A stretch of 64,000 nt of DNA. It comes from CAZXYS01 sp964645005 (lineage in GTDB: Bacteria > Bacteroidota > Ignavibacteria > Kapaibacteriales > UBA2268). Position numbers and translations under genes: made by a program. The stretch spans positions 158,753 to 222,752 of the forward strand of contig CAZXYS010000001.1 of assembly GCA_964645005.1 (NCBI GenBank), given 5' to 3'. Shown one piece after another: positions 1 to 6,932 of the stretch. The notes under the pieces were generated by a model that did not search any database, had not been told where the DNA came from, and was given only the letters and a program-made list of their open reading frames with translations. Position 1 is the stretch's first letter. The number at the start of each line of letters is the position of its first letter.

Positions 1-228
1 CAGGGCGCGTTTTTCATTTTGCAGATCTATTTCTTTCCGGAGCATTTCAATCTGGCTGTCTTTCGAAAGCTCTTCATACTCTATACCTGGCGATCCCGTG
101 CGGAAGAAATCCAGATTCCTTTTTTTATAGCTAATGATCTTATGCGCGAAGGCGGAGTCCAGCGCTTTCAGCACCAATCTATCGGTAGTAAGAATAACAT
201 TATCAAAATTTTCATCAATCATAATCAT
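1..228 (-). CDS. GNAT-family N-acetyltransferase (RimJ-like), N-terminal part
   Basis: Partial gene running off the left edge; only the first 76 codons are present. Read on the minus strand from ATG at 228 (a second in-frame ATG lies at 222), the protein has TTDRLVLKAL near residue 13, the typical first beta strand of RimJ/RimL-type GNAT enzymes, followed by a helix (AFAHKIISYKKRNLDFF). These enzymes acetylate protein N-termini or small substrates with acetyl-CoA. The acetyl-CoA-binding core lies outside the window, so substrate and catalytic residues cannot be judged. No strong SD sequence is visible. It is divergent from the tRNA-Glu gene. Family assignment rests on the N-terminal motif alone. 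Confidence 0.6.
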   Translation of the reverse strand, partial: MIMIDENFDNVILTTDRLVLKALDSAFAHKIISYKKRNLDFFRTGSPGIEYEELSKDSQIEMLRKEIDLQNEKRAL

Positions 229-273
229 GAAAATTATCAAAAAATCGGAAAAAGAAAAATTAATAAAATAAAT

Positions 274-304
274 TTTACATTTTAACGATAATAGAGTAAA
301 TTTG
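274..304 (+). promoter_or_regulatory. Bacteroidota-type promoter for tRNA-Glu
   Basis: A -7 element TAAATTTG (297-304) matches TAnnTTTG. TTTA lies 19 bases upstream (274-277), where TTTG is expected. The tRNA starts 33 bases after the -7 box. The ten bases TTTGTAGTCT (301-310) recur exactly at the rpsF promoter (33016-33025), which supports a real start region. Confidence 0.5.
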
Positions 305-337
305 TAGTCTTTGTTATTTGAGACTTTGAAAATTAAT

Positions 338-409
338 GGCCCCGTCGACTAACGGTTAGGTCACCAGCCTTTCACGCTGGCAGTAGGGGTTCGAATCCCC
401 TCGGGGTCA
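338..409 (+). tRNA. tRNA-Glu (anticodon TTC)
   Basis: A complete cloverleaf can be drawn. The acceptor stem is GGCCCCG (338-344) with CGGGGTC (402-408), including one G-T pair. The D arm is GAC/GTC. The anticodon stem CCAGC/GCTGG encloses loop CTTTCAC, giving anticodon TTC for glutamate codons GAA/GAG. The T arm is GGGG/CCCC around TTCGAAT, and the discriminator is A409. CCA is not encoded. A promoter lies upstream and an intrinsic terminator follows within 10 bases, so it appears to be a single-gene transcript. Confidence 0.95.
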
Positions 410-416
410 CGAAAAA

Positions 417-453
417 AAGCCCGGAATTTAAGGTTCCGGGCTTTTATTTTTTT
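417..453 (+). terminator. Rho-independent terminator after tRNA-Glu
   Basis: Stem AAGCCCGGAA (417-426) pairs with TTCCGGGCTT (434-443) around a 7-base loop, followed by a T-rich run to about 453. An A-run just before the stem (412-418) means it could also stop minus-strand transcripts arriving from the HD gene that ends at 535. Confidence 0.85.
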
Positions 454-534
454 GAATTAAATTTGAAATTTTGTCACTATTCTAAATAATGAATATTCTT
501 TACTGAAATATTGAGAAACTTCAGAATCATGTAT

Positions 535-2040
535 TTAGAAACTATTAGAAAATTTGTAATTATGAAAAAAGTTCAACATTTTTTCCTTGAGTCCCTTAGT
601 TTTAATATTCTTCTGATTTTCTTCTATGAAAAAATCAAAAATAATTCTATCTTCTTTGAAATTTTCCCAAGAACTTTCTAAATGGTTGTTTCTTTTTTTC
701 TGGGACTTTGATGGTATTGAGAATCCTAATACTTCTGCTAAAGTATGTTCTTCATTATCAATACTAACTTTAATCTCATCCTGTACCTGTTTTTCAAATA
801 CCGGGGCTAATGTTTGTTTATAATTGATGAAATTAAAATGATAATCATTAATTAATTTTTCTTTTTGTTCATTTAAATCTATTATGAATTCATTTATTTG
901 ATCTTCACTAACAACTTGCAGGTTGTCAAAATCTGCCAAATCCAAAGAGAATGCTCTTTTATAAAGATTTCTTTGCATAAAATGGTCAATTTTATTTTTT
1001 AAATGAGCATCGTCCGTACTATTTAATATTTTCGCTAACAGTGCGATAAATGATTGATCGTTCCATGAGATAAAAGAATTCAAATCTTTATCAGATGGGA
1101 TACAGTCTTTATTTCTAAGAAATGGATAATAATTAAGCATTTCTTCATTATTTAGTTCAAACATTTTATTAATGATTTCTATCAAAAGAGCATCAGTAAT
1201 ATTTCTTACGTGATGTTTATAAACATTATTATGCATTTTAAAGCGTGCAATTCTTAAACCCCATGCTTCTGTTGCAGCTTTTTCCAACACCCCGATCTCT
1301 CTGTTTGAAGTAATAAAAATATTTCCCCAAAGCCTCTGATAATCATATATGCCATAGTTAGTTCCACAGTGATATGAATCTCTTAGGACATAATCTCCTT
1401 TATCAACATCAATAGGTCCGTCAATAATCTTTTTTAGTAAATAACTAACAGGATGTTCAATTGCCAAGTCCTGGATATTGGTATTAATTTTTTTTGTCTT
1501 GGCTATTAACTCTAAAGAAGTTCTTGCTAAATCAACAAATGGTGAATTTATTTGATTAATGTCTTTTATTATTTTTTCAGAAAGTTCATAGCTGTTGATT
1601 TCATGTATGTATCTGATTTTGATATCATTATTATTATTGTTACGATATTTGAAAACATCTTCAAATGTATGGCTGAAAGGGGCATGTCCAATATCATGTA
1701 ACAAAGCTATTAGTCCGGCAGCTAACTTAAAAACTTCTTTTCTTTTGCTTGGCTTCAAAACCTTAATAAGAGAATCATTATCGCATATGGATTTGAATCG
1801 ACTTTCAGAAAATCTTATCAAATTATCTGCCGCATACATCGCTAAGTGCATTGCACCGATACTATGTTCAAATCGAGAATGCATTGCAGATGGATAAACT
1901 AATTGTTCCAAAGGCAATTGGCTTACCCATCTTAATCTTTGAACTATTTTGTGATCAAGAAATGGTTTTAAATCCGGGGGAATTGTTATAAAACCATAAA
2001 TCGGATCGCGAATATGTTTTTCAATCGTAAAGCCTCTCAT
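535..2040 (-). CDS. HD-domain phosphohydrolase (COG1078 / YwfO-like)
   Basis: About 501 aa. The metal-binding signature of the HD superfamily is intact: RFEH near residue 59, LLHDIGH near 115-119, and the downstream aspartates of IDVDKGDYVLRDS near 211-222, typical of the COG1078 dNTPase-like group. Family members hydrolyse nucleotides, often dNTPs; the substrate here is unknown. The open frame extends to a TTG at 2043, but the ATG at 2040 is the better start. It begins inside the end of the YwgA-like gene (20-base overlap), so translation is probably coupled. The pair is visibly more AT-rich than asnS nearby. Compare B. subtilis, where ywfO and ywgA are neighbours. Confidence 0.85.
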   Translation of the reverse strand: MRGFTIEKHIRDPIYGFITIPPDLKPFLDHKIVQRLRWVSQLPLEQLVYPSAMHSRFEHSIGAMHLAMYAADNLIRFSESRFKSICDNDSLIKVLKPSKRKEVFKLAAGLIALLHDIGHAPFSHTFEDVFKYRNNNNNDIKIRYIHEINSYELSEKIIKDINQINSPFVDLARTSLELIAKTKKINTNIQDLAIEHPVSYLLKKIIDGPIDVDKGDYVLRDSYHCGTNYGIYDYQRLWGNIFITSNREIGVLEKAATEAWGLRIARFKMHNNVYKHHVRNITDALLIEIINKMFELNNEEMLNYYPFLRNKDCIPSDKDLNSFISWNDQSFIALLAKILNSTDDAHLKNKIDHFMQRNLYKRAFSLDLADFDNLQVVSEDQINEFIIDLNEQKEKLINDYHFNFINYKQTLAPVFEKQVQDEIKVSIDNEEHTLAEVLGFSIPSKSQKKRNNHLESSWENFKEDRIIFDFFIEENQKNIKTKGLKEKMLNFFHNYKFSNSF

Positions 2041-2581
2041 CAATTTCTGTTGCCAAATCTAAATACCTTTTAATATTTTGTTGACTTTTACGCGATAAAT
2101 CCATCCAACCCAATATCTTGCATTTGCGCTTTATTACTTCAATTTTTTCATTCTCTCTCAAACTGTTAAAATCCTGATTTAAATGACTTATCATAATGTG
2201 GATTTTAGAAATGTTTGCTAATTCCGATTGAACATACTTTTTTTCAGGATACTTTTCAATAATAAAATTATATATTTCATTTATTCTATTAATCAATTTA
2301 TCGTTTCTTATGTTTTCTATATGATCAAATGTATTACTGTTGTGGACATAAAATTTGTTCTCAAAATAATTATACTCTACTTTTCCAACATTATCAAGAC
2401 TTTCCATGATCCTTTGTACGTTGACACTATAAGGTCCATAATTATATGGTATGTATGACTTATACCTAATATCCTCCGGCAGAGCAAAATACATAACCTT
2501 TTGAATTCCGGTCTTTCCGAAATTTAAATTATTATCATTTGCTAATTTAATAGCATACAGAACATAATCACTAGGATTCAT
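2021..2581 (-). CDS. YwgA-like / DUF4065-like winged-helix protein
   Basis: 186 aa from the ATG at 2581. This start is preferred over the longer open frame to 2695 because an SD sequence (GGAGGTG) precedes it, and the extension would run into the coding end of the next gene. The N-terminal half has the pattern of YwgA and of the Panacea (DUF4065) domain: KTGIQKVMYFA (near residues 22-32), YNYGPYS (near 44-50), then ESLDNVGKVEY. No catalytic motif is seen; the C-terminal half is helical and charged. It overlaps and precedes the HD phosphohydrolase, implying that the two work together. The role is unknown; a regulator or antitoxin-like partner of the HD enzyme is an inference. Confidence 0.6.
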   Translation of the reverse strand: MNPSDYVLYAIKLANDNNLNFGKTGIQKVMYFALPEDIRYKSYIPYNYGPYSVNVQRIMESLDNVGKVEYNYFENKFYVHNSNTFDHIENIRNDKLINRINEIYNFIIEKYPEKKYVQSELANISKIHIMISHLNQDFNSLRENEKIEVIKRKCKILGWMDLSRKSQQNIKRYLDLATEIDERLYD

Positions 2582-2645
2582 TACACCTCCATTAGAAATA
2601 ATTTTTTTCAATTTACACAAAAAAATCGACATGAACAAAATTCGT

Positions 2646-3137
2646 TTACGGATAATACCTGAATCCAACGCTAAAATCAAATCCCGCTTCCACATCCGGC
2701 GCCAATTCTATTAAAGGACCTAACTCGAGGAATAACTCAAAATTTGACCGGCGCGGCGTGAAGTTTACGCCCATTATTCCACGGATGGCGATGCCGGCGC
2801 CGTCTCTGTCACGGAATCTGCGGTCGTCGCGGTCATAAAAGACGCCGTCATTGCCGCCGAAACCTATTACTAACCCCGGTCCAGCGTAAAGAGAAAACTC
2901 ATTTGACCTAAAAGCGTCGAAATGCCATAAGTAATCTGCTCCAAGCGCCAGTTCGCCAAAATAGGAAACTCCCAGAAAAGCATCCAACGCATTTTTATTA
3001 GTAGTCCAGTATTTTATCGTCGCGCCGGTTGGCTCGCCCAGCATCAACCCGAAACCGAAATTACCGCCGCCGGGTTTCTGCGCCAACATTGTATTGGCGA
3101 ATAATAATATGCTTACTATGACCATTAACTTTCTCAT
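2646..3137 (-). CDS. Small outer-membrane beta-barrel protein
   Basis: 163 aa. The start at 3137 is chosen because it begins a clean signal peptide (MRKLMVIVSILLFANTMLAQ), whereas the longer frame to 3215 adds a non-signal leader that crosses the asnS terminator. The mature part alternates hydrophobic and polar residues with many Gly and aromatic residues. It has phrases typical of small barrel proteins (FGFGLMLGEPTGATIKYW at the start, LYAGPGLVIGFGG in the middle) and ends in an aromatic strand (FDFSVGFRYYP) suited to BAM insertion. A short Asp/Arg-rich loop (DRDDRRFRDRDG) sits in the middle. Specific function is not evident. It lies directly downstream of asnS but after a likely terminator. 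Confidence 0.7.
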   Translation of the reverse strand: MRKLMVIVSILLFANTMLAQKPGGGNFGFGLMLGEPTGATIKYWTTNKNALDAFLGVSYFGELALGADYLWHFDAFRSNEFSLYAGPGLVIGFGGNDGVFYDRDDRRFRDRDGAGIAIRGIMGVNFTPRRSNFELFLELGPLIELAPDVEAGFDFSVGFRYYP

Positions 3138-3175
3138 ATTTAACTCTATATTATTAAACATTTTTATAATTAATA

Positions 3176-3206
3176 CGAAAACGGCTTCGCATATTTTACG
3201 AAGCCG
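3176..3206 (-). terminator. Probable terminator of asnS
   Basis: On the minus strand, GC-rich stem CGGCTTCG/CGAAGCCG (3199-3206 with 3182-3189) around a 9-base loop is followed by a short T-run (TTTT). It begins about 30 bases after the asnS stop. Confidence 0.6.
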
Positions 3207-3237
3207 CCAGTTCAATCATCTTTGTTTGAAAAGAAAC

Positions 3238-4590
3238 TTAAGGCACTATCCTGTGTATCATCCGCGGTATCGGAATAACCTCGCGGATATGCGTCGCGCC
3301 GGTTATCCATTTCACTGTCCTCTCGACGCCCAGCCCGAAGCCGCTATGAGGCACCGAGCCGTACTTCCGCAGGTCGAGATACCACTGAAAATCCTCCACC
3401 GGCAGATTCTCTTCCTTTATCCGCTCAAGAAGCAGGTCATGATCGTCCTCGCGCTGGCTGCCGCCAATAAGCTCGCCCGCTTTCTCGGGACCCAGCATAT
3501 CCATCGCCAGTGCCACGCTTGTATCTTCAGGATCGCGCTTCATGTAAAAGGCTTTCGCTTCTGCGGGATAGCGATGGATAATGCACGGCTTATCAAACTG
3601 CTCCATGAGCGCTTCTTCCTGCACCGTGCCAAAATCCTCGCCCCATGGGAATGGTCGTATTTCCTTATCAACGCCATCCTCCTTCTTGATCAGAGGAATA
3701 TCATTCTTGTTCAGCCAGTCCACAGCTTCCGTATAACTTATGCGGTAGAACGGACGCTTGATTTTCTCCAACTGTGTCGTATCCCTTTCGAGCGTTTCCA
3801 ACTCTTTTTGGCAGTTCTTAAGCACATACTGCACTACATATTCCACCATATCTTCTGCGAGGTCCATATCATCGTTCAGATCGAAAAATGCCATCTCCGG
3901 CTCGACCATCCAGAACTCCGTCAGGTGCTTGCGTGTCTTTGACTGCTCTGCGCGGAAAGTCGGACCGAACGTATAAACTCTTCCCAGAGCCATTGCCGAA
4001 GCCTCCGCATATAGCTGCCCCGATTGACTCAGGTAAGCATTCCCAAGATCGAAGTACTTCGTCTCGAACAGTGTCGAGGTCCCTTCGCAGGCATTCGGCG
4101 TAAGAATAGGCGAGTCCATCAGTTTAAAACCGTTTCCATCGAAGAAATCTCTTATCGCCTTCATCACTGCCGCCCGAACACGCATAATAGCGTGCTGTCT
4201 CGACGACCGCAGCCACAGGTGCCGATGCTCGATAAGAAAAGCGTCGCCATGTTCCTTCTTTGCAATAGGATAATCATGGCTTATCTGAATTGTTTGGATA
4301 TTAGTTACGTCCATTTCAAAGCCGCCCGGCGCGCGTTCATCTTCTTTGATAGTCCCGGTAATCATCACCGAGGACTCCTGCGTCAATTCCTTTGCGGTTT
4401 CAAACACACTTTCATCAACATTCTGCTTGAACACAACGCACTGCAAGATTCCCGTACCGTCGCGCAGTATCACGAACTGCAGTTTTCCTTTGCCGCGCTT
4501 GTTGTACACCCAGCCGCGCAGCGTAACTTCCTCGCCGACATGCTTTGCCAGATCCTCGATATAAACAAAAGATTTGTACCTCGACTCCAT
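3238..4590 (-). CDS. asnS: Asparagine--tRNA ligase
   Basis: 450 aa, normal for AsnRS. It charges tRNA-Asn with asparagine using ATP in the cytoplasm. The N-terminal OB-fold anticodon-binding domain (about residues 15-105) contains VTLRGWVYNKRGKGKLQFV. The class II core shows motif 2 (TFRAEQSKTRKHLTEFWMVE) and motif 3 (GFGLGVERTVKWITG) close to the C-terminus. The AsnRS-type active site favours asparagine over aspartate. The start ATG at 4590 has GGGAAG a few bases upstream. Its presence suggests direct Asn-tRNA formation. It appears to be transcribed alone, with a TAnnTTTG box about 45 bases upstream and a terminator downstream. Confidence 0.95.
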   Translation of the reverse strand: MESRYKSFVYIEDLAKHVGEEVTLRGWVYNKRGKGKLQFVILRDGTGILQCVVFKQNVDESVFETAKELTQESSVMITGTIKEDERAPGGFEMDVTNIQTIQISHDYPIAKKEHGDAFLIEHRHLWLRSSRQHAIMRVRAAVMKAIRDFFDGNGFKLMDSPILTPNACEGTSTLFETKYFDLGNAYLSQSGQLYAEASAMALGRVYTFGPTFRAEQSKTRKHLTEFWMVEPEMAFFDLNDDMDLAEDMVEYVVQYVLKNCQKELETLERDTTQLEKIKRPFYRISYTEAVDWLNKNDIPLIKKEDGVDKEIRPFPWGEDFGTVQEEALMEQFDKPCIIHRYPAEAKAFYMKRDPEDTSVALAMDMLGPEKAGELIGGSQREDDHDLLLERIKEENLPVEDFQWYLDLRKYGSVPHSGFGLGVERTVKWITGATHIREVIPIPRMIHRIVP

Positions 4591-4633
4591 ATACTTCCCG
4601 AATTAATTTAGTCATACCAATTTATTAATTCTA

Positions 4634-4641
4634 CAAAAATA
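4634..4641 (-). promoter_or_regulatory. Possible -7 promoter element of asnS
   Basis: TATTTTTG on the minus strand matches TAnnTTTG and is followed by TAG, as at the tRNA-Glu and rpsF promoters. No good TTTG is found 17-23 bases upstream, so the call is weak. Confidence 0.35.
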
Positions 4642-4735
4642 CGAAAGATAAGGTATATTATTTAAAAACAGCAAAGATATGAGAAATATATTGTCATTTC
4701 TTGATTTCTTTTAACAACTTATTCACTAAGATATT

Positions 4736-5569
4736 TCACTCAAAAAGAATATTAAATGATCCTGTTCCTTCAATAGTACCAGAACCATTGCCCTCTTTTC
4801 CTTTAAATTCGAAATCACCTGTAATGAACTTTTCATTACTAGTGGTGAATGTTATATTACCTTCTTCACACAAATAAGCAGTTGTATTTTGTCCATCAAT
4901 TATTGTTAAATTTGATGTATGTAATAGTTTTTTCTGATTGTTTTGATCGTCTTTTAAAAATAATAAGATAAATCCATAAGTTATATTATCATTAATGAAT
5001 TCTGTTTGAATCGACTGATAAATTTTGCCTTCATATTTCTGTGTGTTAAATATCACATTTGTTGATTTAAACTTAAGAGAATCTCCTTGGCTTAAATGAA
5101 ATTCTATTTTTATAAATTCCTCAGGCTTATCTTCGATCGTAAACCTCCATTTGTCCTTCTCGGTTATACCGAGGTAAGTATATTCGTCAGCAGTCATATC
5201 TCTGACAATTCCTTCGTCAACCAGAACATAATACTCAGCGCCCCATTCAAATAACTTTGATAATGGTATATGAAGTACTTTCTTCTCGACTATGTAACAG
5301 TCCTCAACATTGATAGTCTCAAATATATCATCATTATCAGAATTAAACACTCTAACGGATCCTTTATCCTTTTTAATGTCCATGTTAAAGACCATTCTTA
5401 GCTCATGCTGATCGATCGGTACATCAGCAGAGCCATTCGCAGGATCGGATTCGGTTAATTCAGGTCCGGCGCCGCCTGTGGGACCTGTGCCGCCATTATC
5501 ATCAGAGTCACTGCATGAAAAAAATAATAAAGAAATAATTAAAGCCGGAAGTAAGAAAAAGAATCTCAT
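4736..5569 (-). CDS. Lipoprotein with SbsA-type Ig-like (Big_5) domain
   Basis: About 277 aa. The start at 5569 gives a lipoprotein signal peptide (MRFFFLLPALIISLLFFSCS) with lipobox Cys near residue 19, followed by an Asp/Gly linker. The next ~110 residues match the SbsA-type Ig-like pattern: ESDPANGSADVPIDQ, LRMVFNMDIKK, then a beta-rich stretch ending in DKWRFTIED. The C-terminal ~120 residues are beta-rich and unrecognised. It lies 16 bases after the preceding lipoprotein gene and is probably the last gene of the bat operon. Likely periplasm-facing and lipid-anchored; a role with the Bat complex is inferred only from the operon. Confidence 0.65.
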   Translation of the reverse strand: MRFFFLLPALIISLLFFSCSDSDDNGGTGPTGGAGPELTESDPANGSADVPIDQHELRMVFNMDIKKDKGSVRVFNSDNDDIFETINVEDCYIVEKKVLHIPLSKLFEWGAEYYVLVDEGIVRDMTADEYTYLGITEKDKWRFTIEDKPEEFIKIEFHLSQGDSLKFKSTNVIFNTQKYEGKIYQSIQTEFINDNITYGFILLFLKDDQNNQKKLLHTSNLTIIDGQNTTAYLCEEGNITFTTSNEKFITGDFEFKGKEGNGSGTIEGTGSFNILFE

Positions 5570-5585
5570 AAAAATTCCAATGTTT

Positions 5586-6131
5586 TTAAAAAGCATAATC
5601 TTCTTCAACCAATTGTTCTTCAAGATCGAATGACCCGTTAGAGATAGTAATTGTCTTACTTGCTATTGTTGTACTGGGATCGGTTAGTACGGCAGCGTAA
5701 AAATCGCCTTTGATGGTTTTGTTATCCATTTCGGAAAGTTCTATCTCGCCGCCGGTGTTCTTTATGTAATAATCTTCTGTCTCGCCGGAAGAAGCATTTC
5801 TTACAATCAATTCGACATTTCCATATCCCTGACTGAAAATAGGTCTGCATTGATAAACCAGCTTCCCGGTTCCATTATCCTGAATTTTGACACTTAACTC
5901 ATATTCTTTTCCGCCCTTTGATAATGTGCCTTTCACTTGTCTTAGAGTACCGTACTCAGCGGCATTTTTGTAGTAGACTGCGGAATCTATATCAAAAGTC
6001 AGTGTTTCATCACCGCTGATACTTGCTTTCAACGTCCCAATAGTACTGTAATTATCTTTTTGGCAGGCATTTAAAAGTAGTATAAAACCAATAACAGCAA
6101 TAGTCGGCAGAAAAACTTTGATTGCATTCAT
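5586..6131 (-). CDS. Lipoprotein, DUF6252-like
   Basis: 181 aa. A lipoprotein signal (MNAIKVFLPTIAVIGFILLLNACQ) places the lipidated Cys at residue 23. The mature part is a beta-rich fold with the ending common in small Bacteroidota lipoproteins of the DUF6252 type: GGEIELSEMDNKTIKGDFYA, then SKTITISNGSFDL. The charge pattern around the lipobox (QKDN) suggests envelope anchoring. It lies 30 bases downstream of batE and 16 bases before the second lipoprotein gene, all on the same strand, so it is probably co-transcribed with bat genes. No enzymatic motif is seen. The molecular role is unknown. Confidence 0.6.
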   Translation of the reverse strand: MNAIKVFLPTIAVIGFILLLNACQKDNYSTIGTLKASISGDETLTFDIDSAVYYKNAAEYGTLRQVKGTLSKGGKEYELSVKIQDNGTGKLVYQCRPIFSQGYGNVELIVRNASSGETEDYYIKNTGGEIELSEMDNKTIKGDFYAAVLTDPSTTIASKTITISNGSFDLEEQLVEEDYAF

Positions 6132-6161
6132 TTTTATATTCCCGGATTGGTTAGAAATTTA

Positions 6162-6932
6162 TTAAATAATTTCGACAGCGTCAGCGGGCAGCCATCCTAT
6201 ATTTCCGTCGGCGAGCCTTATTTTCTTCCATTCCCCTACTTCATCTCTTATTTCTACCTTCGTTCCTTCGTGCAAAATGAATAGATTCTTGCCGCTTTTG
6301 TCGGGAGAACTCTTAACGTACACGCTCGGAGAAAATATTATCGCGCTGTCGTCTGACGTTTCTATTTCATATTTTTGATAAGCAAATATAAAAGAGGTTA
6401 TCGTTAAAACAAAAAATAAAATTCCTATTGCAAAGAAAAATTTCTTGAAAAATGATGAGCCTAAAAAATAAAATATCGCCAGCGAGCCGAATGTGAGCCA
6501 GCTTAGAATGACGGCGATAGCCGCCCAGCCGCTGGAATTGTACTGGCTGATGAGTGTGTCTATCCATTTTGTGAGGAAGAACTTTGGGACTGGTTCGATC
6601 TTGTCAACTGTACGCAGTTCTGCGATTTTCAGGTTGAATCGGATGTCTTCGTCCTGCGGGGCGAGTCGTTTTGCTCTTTCATAGTAAAGGATGGCGGGGG
6701 CTATCTCTCTCATTTTGAAATAAGCGTTGCCCATGTTGTAGTACAACTCAGGCGATATATAGCCGTTATCTTCTATTTCCGTGTATAATTCAACCGCTTT
6801 GGAATAATCCCCATTGGAATATAATTCATTGGCTCTGGAAAACTTATCCAGCGCCGTACTGCCGCCGTCAGCGCTTACGGCATTTATTAATAATGGAAAA
6901 ATAAATAGGAATAATATGACTATCCTTTTCAT
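6162..6932 (-). CDS. batE: BatE-like TPR/SH3 membrane protein
   Basis: 256 aa. Order of parts: signal peptide (MKRIVILFLFIFPLLINAVSA), TPR repeats (about residues 28-105, with ELYYNMGNAYFKMREIAPAI), two membrane segments (about 133-155 and 163-183), then a C-terminal bacterial SH3 domain (VYVKSSPDKSGKNLFILHEG to GNIGWLPADAVEII). This order is that of BatE in Bacteroidota bat operons, where Bat proteins are linked to oxidative-stress tolerance and envelope function. Its ATG overlaps the batD stop by four bases (ATGA), indicating translational coupling. The SH3 domain may bind peptidoglycan or a protein partner; that is inference. Confidence 0.8.
   Translation of the reverse strand: MKRIVILFLFIFPLLINAVSADGGSTALDKFSRANELYSNGDYSKAVELYTEIEDNGYISPELYYNMGNAYFKMREIAPAILYYERAKRLAPQDEDIRFNLKIAELRTVDKIEPVPKFFLTKWIDTLISQYNSSGWAAIAVILSWLTFGSLAIFYFLGSSFFKKFFFAIGILFFVLTITSFIFAYQKYEIETSDDSAIIFSPSVYVKSSPDKSGKNLFILHEGTKVEIRDEVGEWKKIRLADGNIGWLPADAVEII

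Noticed and set aside
338..2646. Prophage or integrative element in tRNA-Glu
   Set aside because: No integrase, no duplicated tRNA 3' end, and only two genes in the odd-composition stretch.
3094..3942. Long open frames opposite asnS (also 4024-4611)
   Set aside because: They lie wholly antisense to a well-conserved asnS and show no recognisable domains or starts.
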